Part shown: positions 36,631 to 45,120 of the stretch, in pieces
Layout of the letters: each line of letters starts with the position of its first letter
How positions within the stretch are numbered: the stretch's first letter is position 1
Assembly (NCBI RefSeq): GCF_029024965.1
Contig: NZ_CP118982.1
Span: forward strand, 310,001-374,000
Reading direction: 5' to 3'
Source: Staphylococcus equorum
GTDB taxonomy: Bacteria; Bacillota; Bacilli; Staphylococcales; Staphylococcaceae
DNA: 64,000 nucleotides
Notes under the pieces: model-generated
Databases searched by the model: none
What the model was told of the DNA's origin: nothing
Seen by the model: only the letters and a program-made list of their open reading frames with translations
Made by a program: the position numbers and the translations under genes

Positions 36631-37881
36631 TCATTTAACGTGTCTATTTTTATTTAATAAATATAGTTTATATAAATATTTTCTGATTGGAATTATAAAA
36701 TCGCCAATATATTCTTCTACGTGTGCATTAAAGCCTTTTTTAAATTGTTGTACGCCATAATCTTCAGAAGTTTCACTGAGGTCTCCAGTAATGCCATAAA
36801 AATTATATCTTGGAATAGCATTATTTATGGCAAATGTAATCATATCCCATTGCAAACGATAAGATCCCATAAATTGGTTGTATTTAGGATTAGAACCACT
36901 AGATAGGTAATAAACTTCATCTTTCGTGTATATATAAAATGCAGCAGCTAAATTTAAGATATTTCCTTCTGTTGAGATTAATTCAATCGTCTCATTAATT
37001 TTTCTTTCATAACTATTTTGTTGTTGTGTTAACTGGTACAATTTCGTTTTTGTTTTTTTAGAATTAGTGTTTTCTTGTAATTTATTCTCTAAATCTTTAA
37101 TTTCTAAAAGAAGATTAGCATTTTTCTTTTGCAATTGTTGTTTATAATTTTCTAAATTGATATACGCGAGTTTTAACATGGAGTGATTGGCATAAATTTT
37201 TTGCATTTCCTCAAAATAAGCTTTATCCCTAAATTTAAAATTATGCTTTTCTTCTGCCATTTGAAATAGTTCAAAGAATACATTAGTTTCTGAAATATCC
37301 AGTGTTTTTACTTCTACACCTATTTCAAAAGTTTTCTTAATGTTACGACGTGTCTGATAATCCATTTCTTTTAATATGGTACTCTCATTTTTATTTTTTA
37401 AGTTTAAAACAGATAACCACCTAATTTGGCTAGTGGTAGAGTAACCGATACTATAACCTTGATGAGCATAACCTAATTTTGATAATGCATTTTTAAGCTT
37501 TTCATTATCATAGTGCTCAATTATTTTTCCATCAGCATCTCTAATATTTTCTAAAATATATGGATCTATTAAAGCGAATAATGCTTTTTGAGCTTTTAAA
37601 TATACTTTTAAATTTTCAAAAAAGAATTTAGTTAATATTGGATTACTATAATCTAAAACCGGACCTCTATGAGAGTAAAAGTATTTAAAAAATCTTAATG
37701 CCCTAGCTTCTGTTAATAGACAAGCTGCTATCACTTTCTTATCTTCTTTAACACCTACTAAATGTACATCCTTCTTCTTATTATTTCTATAATGAAAATG
37801 AGAAGTAGACTGGGTATAATGCACAAAGTTTTGATTAATAAAATCAGTGAATTCTTTTTCTGTTAATTCTACGAAGTTCAT
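36631..37881 (-). CDS. FemA/FmhA-like peptidyltransferase
   Basis: FemABX-family protein of 416 residues that would add amino acids (glycine or serine) from aminoacyl-tRNA to the peptidoglycan interpeptide bridge. It follows staphylococcal FemA over its whole length: HLVGVKEDKKVIAACLLTEA, FKYFYSHRGPVLDY, a long coiled-coil arm with antiparallel helices at about 245-295, and FMGSYRLQWDMITFAINN with IPRYNFYGITG near the C-terminus. It is not next to femB or trp genes, so it is an extra paralogue such as FmhA, or an immunity-type Fem factor (Lif/Epr) that changes bridge composition. No lysostaphin-like gene is nearby. Confidence 0.85.
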   Translation of the reverse strand: MNFVELTEKEFTDFINQNFVHYTQSTSHFHYRNNKKKDVHLVGVKEDKKVIAACLLTEARALRFFKYFYSHRGPVLDYSNPILTKFFFENLKVYLKAQKALFALIDPYILENIRDADGKIIEHYDNEKLKNALSKLGYAHQGYSIGYSTTSQIRWLSVLNLKNKNESTILKEMDYQTRRNIKKTFEIGVEVKTLDISETNVFFELFQMAEEKHNFKFRDKAYFEEMQKIYANHSMLKLAYINLENYKQQLQKKNANLLLEIKDLENKLQENTNSKKTKTKLYQLTQQQNSYERKINETIELISTEGNILNLAAAFYIYTKDEVYYLSSGSNPKYNQFMGSYRLQWDMITFAINNAIPRYNFYGITGDLSETSEDYGVQQFKKGFNAHVEEYIGDFIIPIRKYLYKLYLLNKNRHVK

Positions 37882-38164
37882 CTTTTCACCTATTTCTTAA
37901 ATGATAAGAAACCTGGATAAGTAGTCCAGGTCTCCAGGATCTAGTGGATTTATAAACATTATGAGTTTATTACAATAAAATTCTAACATGTAATATTACA
38001 ATTATATACACTTGCATATAAAAGTTACGAAAATCGTTACAATTAAAAATAAATGAAAGTGGAGTAGAGTGATAAAAAAAGGAGGATTGAAGATGTTCGA
38101 ATAACGTGGATAACAACACATAATTAAAATTATTTTCAAAAGAAGTAAGAAAGATATATTTAAA
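37882..38164. other. Intergenic region with a stray Shine-Dalgarno site
   Basis: AAAAAGGAGG (38076-38085) lies before ATG TTC GAA TAA (38093-38104), a three-codon frame. The overlapping minus-strand frame 37970-38206 has no ribosome binding site and an unlikely composition. Nothing else is evident. Confidence 0.3.
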
Positions 38165-38198
38165 TAAAAACAGCCCACGTATACAACGTAGGCTGTTA
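38165..38198 (-). terminator. Terminator of the zinc-ribbon gene pair
   Basis: AACAGCCCACGT pairs, with one mismatch, with ACGTAGGCTGTT. The minus strand continues with TTTTTATTTAAAT. Confidence 0.75.
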
Positions 38199-38208
38199 TA
38201 AAACAATA

Positions 38209-39513
38209 TTAATATCCAGAATTGACTTCTTCACCGTCTTCATCATATTCTGTGACATAACCATCATCATCTATAGTATATGATCCAGCTAAATTACCGT
38301 CTTTATCGGTAAATGAAAATCCCCAACCATCATCTGTTTCTTCAGGTTCTTTATAAGTATAAGTATCAGTGTCTAAACTTTCGCCTTCATATGATTCGAC
38401 TTTGTCTATAACATTATCACGTGTGACTTCCTCATCATCTGAACTGGATGGGTCTTCGTCTTCTTCAGATTGAGTTTCTTTTTCAAATACTTTGTCTTCA
38501 TGATCGCTAATAGCTTCATCATCAAAGGTTAAAGTCACATCAACTTCTTCCTCACCGTTTTCAGGGCTTGAAACATTCTCTACATTTGATGTGAATTGTT
38601 TACCTTCAACTTCAGTTGTAGCATATACTTCTACTTTTTCATCAGGAGAGTATGGACCAAATGTTTCGCTAGCGTATTCATTAAAGTCTTGTTGTTTCTC
38701 ACCATTGATATAAAGCTTTAGTGAATCTGAATCGATATATGCTGAGTCAGTACTTACAGTGAAGCGCTTTTGTTTGAATTGAGGTTCAGCATCGTTACTT
38801 TCAGACATATCGATATGAACGACGCCATCAAACTTTTTACCATCTACTTTTTGAGTAGCTTTTAAATCGTATATTCCAATAGGGAAGTCATCAAGTGTTT
38901 TTGTCTTACCTTGTTTTAGTTTCACTTGTTTCGTATCGTCGTTATGTTTGTAAGATAACGTACTATCTTCTTCAGGAAGAATGGTGACAGACTCTTCATT
39001 TACATTAAAATTATAGTTTTTAAATATCCCCCATTTTTTACCATCTTGAGAGATGTTTATGAGTTCATTATCGCCAACTGTAACAGAAGAACCGCCCATT
39101 GTATTATCTTCCATATCTTCCGCAGCGCTTTGGATTTCATTACCAACACGTTCAGGGCTATCTGTTTCATTAATATATTTATAGACAGCTTTGGCTTCGT
39201 CTTTAGATAGAGACTCGCCGTTTGCTTTTAAATTATGAGCTAAGTCACTCGGCTTATTTTTCTTTAAATCATTTGAAATGGCTTCAGCTTGTTTTGTCGG
39301 TGAAAGTTGACTTTCAATTATTTTATAAGCTGTAAATAATGCAATAATGATAACTACAATGACAACAATTGTAATATAAAATGGTAATTTTGATTTTTTA
39401 TTTTGATTATCGTTCTTATTTGTACTTCGTTGTTGATAAACAGGGGTGCCACACTGTGTACATACTTTTTGGTTTGGTTTGATTTCGGCTCCACAATTAC
39501 TACAGTATTTCAT
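38209..39513 (-). CDS. Zinc-ribbon membrane protein, TcaA/YvbJ-like
   Basis: Membrane protein of 434 residues. An N-terminal zinc ribbon (CSNCGAEIKPNQKVCTQCG, cysteines 4, 7, 19, 22) is followed by a charged linker, one transmembrane helix at about 44-67, and a large external acidic part. The external part contains several beta-rich repeats like those of TcaA, a staphylococcal protein tied to teicoplanin response and wall-teichoic-acid attachment. The fit to TcaA/YvbJ is by architecture and short segments such as FGPYSPDEKVEVYA, so a separate paralogue is likely. AAGGAGAG precedes the ATG. It lies 15 bases after another zinc-ribbon gene, so they form an operon. Confidence 0.75.
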   Translation of the reverse strand: MKYCSNCGAEIKPNQKVCTQCGTPVYQQRSTNKNDNQNKKSKLPFYITIVVIVVIIIALFTAYKIIESQLSPTKQAEAISNDLKKNKPSDLAHNLKANGESLSKDEAKAVYKYINETDSPERVGNEIQSAAEDMEDNTMGGSSVTVGDNELINISQDGKKWGIFKNYNFNVNEESVTILPEEDSTLSYKHNDDTKQVKLKQGKTKTLDDFPIGIYDLKATQKVDGKKFDGVVHIDMSESNDAEPQFKQKRFTVSTDSAYIDSDSLKLYINGEKQQDFNEYASETFGPYSPDEKVEVYATTEVEGKQFTSNVENVSSPENGEEEVDVTLTFDDEAISDHEDKVFEKETQSEEDEDPSSSDDEEVTRDNVIDKVESYEGESLDTDTYTYKEPEETDDGWGFSFTDKDGNLAGSYTIDDDGYVTEYDEDGEEVNSGY

Positions 39514-39528
39514 TAATTAACTCTCTCC

Positions 39529-40353
39529 TTAATAATCTGTATTAAAATATGAATCTAAAAAACTTAAAGAATTTGAAACTGTACCTTCAATAAAGATGCG
39601 AAGGATGACACCTAAAATAAGAATATAAATTAAAATAGCATAAACCACGGGCATGCGAAGTGGATGCTTATGACTATGCTTTGTTGTGAGATAAATTGGT
39701 GATACTAATGTAAATAGCATAGAAATTAAAACAAGCATTGATCCAAAACTTGGTACATTAATGGCTAAAAATAATAAACCTGATAAGAATGCAATTACAG
39801 AAAATGTATTAACTAATACAAAATCTGAAAGTGCTTTATGTACACTGATTTTAATGTTTAGCAGTTTAATCAATAATAATGTAATACCAAAAATTATTGA
39901 AATAGCTATGAGTATGTAAAAGGTAATGTTAAAAACGATATTAGCCTTACTTGTTGCAAAAAATGCTACCTCTGCTGGTATAACTAAAGATAATAAAATA
40001 AGTGTAATTATAAATCCTGCAATAATGAGACTGAAAAGTGTTTTAAATGTAAATTGATGTTTACTTATAACTTCATCATCTGTCCTAGAAAATGAGTTGG
40101 AGAAAAATAATTTGGCCTCATTAAAAATATCAACAGAATGTTTAGTATTATTTTTGTTTGATTGCCTTGGTTGTTTTGGCTGATAAGATGTCTGAGATGA
40201 TTCCTGATTCTGTGATACATCAGACTGAGATGTATGTTGATTAGTAGTTGGGTTGTCAGTAGATGATTGATCTTGAAGTGTTAATTTGGCGCCACACTCA
40301 CCACAAAATAAATCTGTGTTTGTAACTGTCTCCCCGCAATTTGGGCAATGCAT
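39529..40353 (-). CDS. Zinc-ribbon multi-pass membrane protein
   Basis: Unrecognised function. The protein has 274 residues, with an N-terminal zinc ribbon (CPNCGETVTNTDLFCGECG), a glutamine/serine-rich linker at about 25-75, then five or six membrane helices from about 105 to 265, an arrangement seen in Yip1-like bacterial proteins. The frame extends to 40395, but AAGGGGGA lies before the ATG at 40353, and this places the zinc ribbon at the very start. It is transcribed with the TcaA-like gene (15-base gap), so the two may form a membrane complex. A role in envelope stress is a guess. Confidence 0.7.
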   Translation of the reverse strand: MHCPNCGETVTNTDLFCGECGAKLTLQDQSSTDNPTTNQHTSQSDVSQNQESSQTSYQPKQPRQSNKNNTKHSVDIFNEAKLFFSNSFSRTDDEVISKHQFTFKTLFSLIIAGFIITLILLSLVIPAEVAFFATSKANIVFNITFYILIAISIIFGITLLLIKLLNIKISVHKALSDFVLVNTFSVIAFLSGLLFLAINVPSFGSMLVLISMLFTLVSPIYLTTKHSHKHPLRMPVVYAILIYILILGVILRIFIEGTVSNSLSFLDSYFNTDY

Positions 40354-40525
40354 AAAAATCCCCCTTGTAATATGTTTATTAAAATAGAATATCACAGTTA
40401 TATCTAATGCGCACCGCTTTTTAATAAAATATAAAAATTCATATTTTAAAAAGTTATTTTTGTTTAATTTTTGTGAGTTATAATTTTTTTAATAGTTAAT
40501 ACTTGTTGTAAGAAGTATTAGAAAT

Positions 40526-40572
40526 CAAAAAAGAGGGAGGGAGATAAATAATCTCCTACTCCCTCTTTTATT
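40526..40572 (-). terminator. Terminator after the ROK regulator gene
   Basis: AAAAGAGGGAGGGAGAT pairs with ATCTCCTACTCCCTCTTTT, with runs of A and T at the two sides. Confidence 0.75.
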
Positions 40573-40594
40573 GAACTATTATATTTGGCTTCAT

Positions 40595-41806
40595 TTATAC
40601 TTCTGACCAAATTAAATGTTGGTGGATGGCAAGGGCACAGGCACCTTTTGCACCATTAATAGGCTGATACGACTTCATTTGAAAATCAATTTCACCTAAC
40701 CCCCCGTATAAGTTTTGGTAACTCAAGTATTCTTTTAAAATGACATTCGTAATATCATTGTTAAATAATGGGCCATGCAAATAAATTTTATTGGTATCAA
40801 CTAACATGGTTAAATTGTTGAGCGTAATTGCAACTGCACGCATGGCATCTTTAATAATTTGTACAATGCCGCTATCGCCTAAACGATACGCTTCTATAAC
40901 AGTATCTAAAGTTATATCATTTGAGTCTGCTACTAAACTTGTCAGATAGGTACTTTGAGCACTTCTATAAATGACTTTAGCTTTATTTATAATATTCATG
41001 CCACCTAAATAGTTTTGTAAGCATCCTCTACGACCACATTCACAACGTTCGCCCTCTGGATGGATAATAGTATGTCCAACTTCCCCTACAGAAAAGTTAG
41101 AAACGCCATATAAATTGCCACGATACATACTAGATGAAAAAATGCCTTTTACAGCATGGAAGAAGATGAAATTTTCGCCATGATTTTCTGATGTAAGTAA
41201 ATGTTCATATAGGCTCATACAATGTACATTATTTTCTAAAAATACAGGCAAGCTAATACGAGAAAGTAAATCTTCCAAATCAAAACCAGACCAATCACTA
41301 TTTGAAGCAATTTGTTGAGATGTTTCATCAAAGTGACCTGGTAAAGCAATGCCAACTGCCTGAATATCGTAAGCTGCATGTTGTTTTAAGAAATGATTAA
41401 GTTCTTCGAAGATAAAGTTTGGTGTGATTTTTTTTAGAAATTGAGTTGCAGTAATATCGATTATATTTTGATCAACGATATTCCCAAGATTATCAGTTAA
41501 GCATAACGTTACAAAATCTCTGGCTAATTCAATACCAACATAGTAATTATATTTATTACAAATTGTAAGTAATATTTTTTTGCGTCCAGATGTTTTTTTA
41601 GTGTTAATACCATAGTTATCAACTTCAATATCCGTAGATTTAATGAGATTATTTTGTATTAAATCTGCGGTTACTGCAGTTGTTGTTGCGGGTGTAATAT
41701 CTGTGTTTTTTGCTATATCAACCCTTGATATAGGACCGCGTACATATATTTCATTTAAAATTTGACCCCGTATCATCCGCTGTTTATTTGTCATGTTTGC
41801 TTTCAT
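40595..41806 (-). CDS. ROK-family transcriptional repressor (NagC/XylR-like)
   Basis: Regulator of 403 residues. An N-terminal winged helix (about 1-75, containing GPISRVDIAKNTDITPATTT) binds DNA. The C-terminal ROK sugar-kinase-like domain has the zinc motif CECGRRGCLQNYLGG and the substrate-binding stretch VGEVGHTIIHPEG. The frame begins at 41818, but GGTGAT before the ATG at 41806 is a better start. It is divergent from the lactose/cellobiose-type PTS operon and should repress it until the sugar or sugar phosphate appears. Confidence 0.87.
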   Translation of the reverse strand: MKANMTNKQRMIRGQILNEIYVRGPISRVDIAKNTDITPATTTAVTADLIQNNLIKSTDIEVDNYGINTKKTSGRKKILLTICNKYNYYVGIELARDFVTLCLTDNLGNIVDQNIIDITATQFLKKITPNFIFEELNHFLKQHAAYDIQAVGIALPGHFDETSQQIASNSDWSGFDLEDLLSRISLPVFLENNVHCMSLYEHLLTSENHGENFIFFHAVKGIFSSSMYRGNLYGVSNFSVGEVGHTIIHPEGERCECGRRGCLQNYLGGMNIINKAKVIYRSAQSTYLTSLVADSNDITLDTVIEAYRLGDSGIVQIIKDAMRAVAITLNNLTMLVDTNKIYLHGPLFNNDITNVILKEYLSYQNLYGGLGEIDFQMKSYQPINGAKGACALAIHQHLIWSEV

Positions 41807-41869
41807 TTTTATCACCATAATTTCTTAATACTCTTATTATTATATTAAAAATAAAAAGTTGCAACTATA

Positions 41870-41898
41870 TTGACACATAATTTATTATAAATTATAAT
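41870..41898 (+). promoter_or_regulatory. Consensus promoter of the cel-type PTS operon
   Basis: TTGACA and TATAAT with exactly 17 bases between them, a perfect vegetative promoter. This strength makes sense if repression (ROK protein, CcpA) is the main control. Confidence 0.85.
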
Positions 41899-41909
41899 TA
41901 ATCAAAACA

Positions 41910-41925
41910 TTGAAAGCGTTTTCAA
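41910..41925. promoter_or_regulatory. cre site at the PTS operon start
   Basis: TTGAAAGCGTTTTCAA is a full match to the CcpA consensus. It begins just after the expected transcription start, so CcpA would act as a block. Confidence 0.85.
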
Positions 41926-41951
41926 AATCGAATCTACGATGGGGTGTTGAT

Positions 41952-43280
41952 GTGAGTAAATTTAATGATGCATTAGAAAAACATTTGTTGCCAGTCGCTT
42001 CTAAATTGGGATCTAATAAAATTTTGATTTCAATGAGGGATGGGATTATCGTTGCAATGCCTTTGATTATTATTGGTTCATTATTTTTAGTAATCAGTGG
42101 TATTGCGATACCAGGCTGGATAGAGTGGCTAGAAGCACAGGGAATTCAACCATATTTAATGAAAGCAGTGAATGGGACATTCGGGTTAATGGGGTTAGTT
42201 GCAAGTTTCGGTGTCGCACATAGTATTGCCCGGCAATACAATACAGATGGGGTTTCAGCCGGTATTATTGCGATGTCAGCGTTTTTAGTTGTCACACCAA
42301 ATGTAATGACTGGAGATAAGGTGCCTGAAGAGGCAATACCTCAAATATATATGGGAAGTCAGGGCTTATTTGTAGCACTGATTATTGGTATTATTTCAGG
42401 GTTAATTTTTCAGTGGTTTATCAATAGAAACATTAGAATCAAAATGCCAGATCAAGTTCCACCAGCAGTAGCACAAAGTTTTAGTGCATTAATACCTGGG
42501 GCAGCTATTATCATATTATGGCTTGCTGTATATATCGCATTGGATAATTTACCTTTTGGCAACATCCATGAATTGATTGTTAATACATTAGGTGTGCCGT
42601 TAAGTCTGATGGGTGGTAGCTTGATCGGTACCATTATCTTAGTTGGTCTTAATAGTGCATTTTGGTTTGTCGGTATCCATGGTGCAAACGTAGTAAATGC
42701 AGTTATGCAACCTATTTGGTTGAAAAATATTGATGAAAACCGTCTAGCATATCAAGCCAATCCACACGGAGACTTACCGCACATCATAACGCAGCCATTC
42801 ATTGATAACTTTGTATTTATGGGTGGCGGTGGCTCAACAATAGGACTAGTGATCGTAATTGCGATATTAGCTTTTAAAAAGCGTTCTAGTAAAATCACAA
42901 AAACGATGGCACCACTTACACTGATGCCAGGTATATTTAATATTAATGAACCGACATTGTTTGGTTTACCTGTTGTACTTAATGTGAGATTAATTATTCC
43001 ATTTGTATTAGCACCAATGATTAATGCGACGATAACTTATTTCGCAATGTCGAGTGGTCTCGTACACCTTACAAATGGTACAGCGATGCCATGGACGATA
43101 CCACCTATCATCAGTGGATTTTTAGCAACAGGACATTATAGTGGTTCATTGGTTCAAATTGTCTGTATAATTATCGATATTTTACTCTATTACCCATTTT
43201 ATAGAGCGATGGAGAAATATAATTTATATTTAGAAGACAAGGAAGCGAACGGAATAAAAGAAACGGAAGAATCAAAATAA
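41952..43280 (+). CDS. PTS EIIC, lactose/cellobiose family
   Basis: Membrane permease of 442 residues in the CelB/LicC family, with about 10 helices, including RDGIIVAMPLIIIGSLFLVI near the start and the NINEPTLFGLPVVLN segment (about 338), which is typical of substrate-binding loops. The open frame begins upstream at 41910, but that region contains the cre site and promoter start, so GTG 41952, with GGGG at suitable spacing, is preferred. It heads an operon of EIIC, a TIM-barrel-like protein, EIIB and EIIA. No phospho-beta-glucosidase is linked, so the sugar is unknown. Confidence 0.87.
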   Translation: MSKFNDALEKHLLPVASKLGSNKILISMRDGIIVAMPLIIIGSLFLVISGIAIPGWIEWLEAQGIQPYLMKAVNGTFGLMGLVASFGVAHSIARQYNTDGVSAGIIAMSAFLVVTPNVMTGDKVPEEAIPQIYMGSQGLFVALIIGIISGLIFQWFINRNIRIKMPDQVPPAVAQSFSALIPGAAIIILWLAVYIALDNLPFGNIHELIVNTLGVPLSLMGGSLIGTIILVGLNSAFWFVGIHGANVVNAVMQPIWLKNIDENRLAYQANPHGDLPHIITQPFIDNFVFMGGGGSTIGLVIVIAILAFKKRSSKITKTMAPLTLMPGIFNINEPTLFGLPVVLNVRLIIPFVLAPMINATITYFAMSSGLVHLTNGTAMPWTIPPIISGFLATGHYSGSLVQIVCIIIDILLYYPFYRAMEKYNLYLEDKEANGIKETEESK

Positions 43281-43293
43281 AGGAGTAGATGAT

Positions 43294-44190
43294 ATGGTTA
43301 AGAGATTATTAAGTGCGAATGCTTCAGAAATAGTGAAAATGACGGCTGAAGAATTAAAACAAAGTATTAAAGCAAGTGATGGTCGCGTAGTGTTAGCAGA
43401 GAATGTTGTTACGCGCACACCAGTCATACCAGACATAACAAATGCAGAACTATCACGTGCATTCGGAGCAGATTTGATTTTATTGAATGGATTAGATGCG
43501 TTCAATCCTAAAGTAGAAAATATAGATGAGAACAAACACGTCATCAAAGAATTGAGACGTCTTGTTGCAAGACCTATAGGCGTCAATTTAGAACCAGTAG
43601 ATGACCAAGCGAGCATGGCAGAAGAAAAATTAAATATTGCTAAAGGACGTCAAGCAAGTCCGAAAACAGTAAAGGCTTTAGAAAAATTAGGCATAAACTT
43701 TATTTGCATGACAGGGAACCCAGGTACTGGCGTATCTAATGAAAAGATTGTTGGTGCAATTGCTGAGACAAGAGCAAATTTTTCAGGATTGATTATAGCA
43801 GGAAAAATGCACAGCGCAGGTGTAGATGAACCTGTAATTACAAAAGCATATGTTGAAAAATTTATTGATGCAGGTGCTGATATTATTTTAGTACCATCTA
43901 TCGGAACAGTGCCAGGGTTTGATGAAGCACAACTAAAAGACATAGTGAAAGCAGTCCATCATCATAGTGGTTTAGTTATGTCAGCAATAGGGACAAGTCA
44001 AGAGAGTTCTGACGCCAGTACAATTAGGGATTTTGCTATTCGAAATAAAATATGCGGTGTGGATATTCAACATATTGGTGACGCAGGCTATGGTGGTTTA
44101 GCTCCTGTAGAAAATATTTTTGAATTAAGTAAAGCGATACGTGGACAACGTCACACATTATCAATGATAGCGAGATCAATTAACAGATAG
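43294..44190 (+). CDS. Uncharacterised TIM-barrel-like protein of PTS operons
   Basis: Unknown function, 298 residues. The pattern of alternating hydrophobic strands and helices (LILLNGLDAFNP, FICMTGNPGTGVSN, LIIAGKMHSAG, IILVPSIGTVPGF, VMSAIGTSQES, CGVDIQHIGDAGYGG) suggests a TIM barrel with a phosphate-binding site near the C-terminal side. I believe homologues are annotated as a DUF (DUF7916) or as putative dehalogenase-like proteins in lactose/cellobiose PTS operons. It sits between EIIC and EIIB with 13- and 30-base gaps, so it is co-transcribed and likely handles the imported sugar phosphate. AAGGAG precedes the ATG. Confidence 0.65.
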   Translation: MVKRLLSANASEIVKMTAEELKQSIKASDGRVVLAENVVTRTPVIPDITNAELSRAFGADLILLNGLDAFNPKVENIDENKHVIKELRRLVARPIGVNLEPVDDQASMAEEKLNIAKGRQASPKTVKALEKLGINFICMTGNPGTGVSNEKIVGAIAETRANFSGLIIAGKMHSAGVDEPVITKAYVEKFIDAGADIILVPSIGTVPGFDEAQLKDIVKAVHHHSGLVMSAIGTSQESSDASTIRDFAIRNKICGVDIQHIGDAGYGGLAPVENIFELSKAIRGQRHTLSMIARSINR

Positions 44191-44220
44191 GGTATGGTAT
44201 TAATAAATGGAGGGATTTAT

Positions 44221-44541
44221 ATGGCAGAAAAAACAATAATGCTCGTATGTGCAGCAGGAATGAGTACAAGTATGTTAGTTCAGAAAATGCAAAAAGAAGC
44301 TGAAAAACAAGAGTTAGACCGTGAAATATTTGCAGTTTCAACGACAGAAGCAGATCAGAAAATTGAAGATGCTCAAGTAGATGTTTTGTTGTTAGGACCA
44401 CAAGTGCGTTTTAAAAAAGATGAATATACTAAAAAAGGTGCGGAAAAAAACATACCCGTAGAAGTGATTGAAATGACGGATTACGGTACGATGAATGGTG
44501 CAAACGTATTAAGTGCTGCTGAACGTTTAATGAGCGAATAG
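44221..44541 (+). CDS. PTS EIIB, lactose/cellobiose family
   Basis: Cytoplasmic phosphotransfer protein of 106 residues. The phospho-cysteine is in MLVCAAGMSTSMLV (about residue 10), followed by the typical VDVLLLGPQVRF and TDYGTMNG segments. The frame is open from 44194, but TGGAGGG lies before the ATG at 44221. It receives phosphate from the EIIA encoded next and passes it to the sugar in EIIC. Confidence 0.9.
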   Translation: MAEKTIMLVCAAGMSTSMLVQKMQKEAEKQELDREIFAVSTTEADQKIEDAQVDVLLLGPQVRFKKDEYTKKGAEKNIPVEVIEMTDYGTMNGANVLSAAERLMSE

Positions 44542-44548
44542 GGGTGGG

Positions 44549-44878
44549 ATGATGACTGAAGAAGAGAAAAATTTAGAATTTGCAATGTCGCTCATTACGT
44601 ATAGCGGTGATGCTAAAAGTAGTGCGATGGAAGCCATATTTGCAGCTAAAAAAAGTGCATTTGATGAAGCGGAAGCAAAACTAAAACAAGCTGAAGATGC
44701 ATTACTTGAAGCGCATCATGTTCAAACAAACATGTTAACGAAGGAAGCACAAGGTGAACATATCAATTTGACGCTGTTAACAGTGCATAGTCAAGATCAT
44801 TTAATGACAGCTATCACTTTTAAAGATCTTGCACAGGAAATGATAGATTTGTATAAAGAAGTAAAAAATAATAAATAA
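44549..44878 (+). CDS. PTS EIIA, lactose/cellobiose family
   Basis: Helical phosphotransfer protein of 109 residues (LacF/CelC type). The phospho-histidine is in LLTVHSQDHLMTAI (about residue 78-82), with the SGDAKSSAMEAIFAAK N-terminal helix. GGGGTGGG precedes two neighbouring ATGs (44549 and 44552), either of which may be used. It is the last gene of the operon and is followed by a strong terminator. Confidence 0.9.
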   Translation: MMTEEEKNLEFAMSLITYSGDAKSSAMEAIFAAKKSAFDEAEAKLKQAEDALLEAHHVQTNMLTKEAQGEHINLTLLTVHSQDHLMTAITFKDLAQEMIDLYKEVKNNK

Positions 44879-44914
44879 TTGTATGATTTGTTATGGTATT
44901 GAATCAATGTCAGC

Positions 44915-44955
44915 AAAAGATGTAAAAGTTTAGTTACTTTTACATCTTTTTTGTT
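44915..44955 (+). terminator. Terminator of the cel-type PTS operon
   Basis: AAAAGATGTAAAAGT and ACTTTTACATCTTTT form a perfect 15-bp stem followed by T residues. Confidence 0.92.
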
Positions 44956-45080
44956 TTGAAAAATAAACAAAGATGTATCAAATTAGGTCTATGCATTTTA
45001 TAATTTAAAAATAGTATTTTTTATTTAGGTGTGCAACTTTTCGTATTGTGAGACGAAATAGATTACACATCCACACGTAC

Positions 45081-45096
45081 AAGAAAGCGATTACAA
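45081..45096. promoter_or_regulatory. cre-like site before the ula-type regulator gene
   Basis: AAGAAAGCGATTACAA matches the CcpA consensus except for the second base. It lies 25 bases before the start codon. Confidence 0.5.
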
Positions 45097-45120
45097 TATA
45101 ACTGTAAGGAGGTTGCTGAT

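Noticed and set aside
37970..38206. 78-codon minus-strand frame between the FemA-like and TcaA-like genes
   Set aside because: It overlaps the terminator of the zinc-ribbon operon and has no ribosome binding site, and its composition is that of random AT-rich DNA.
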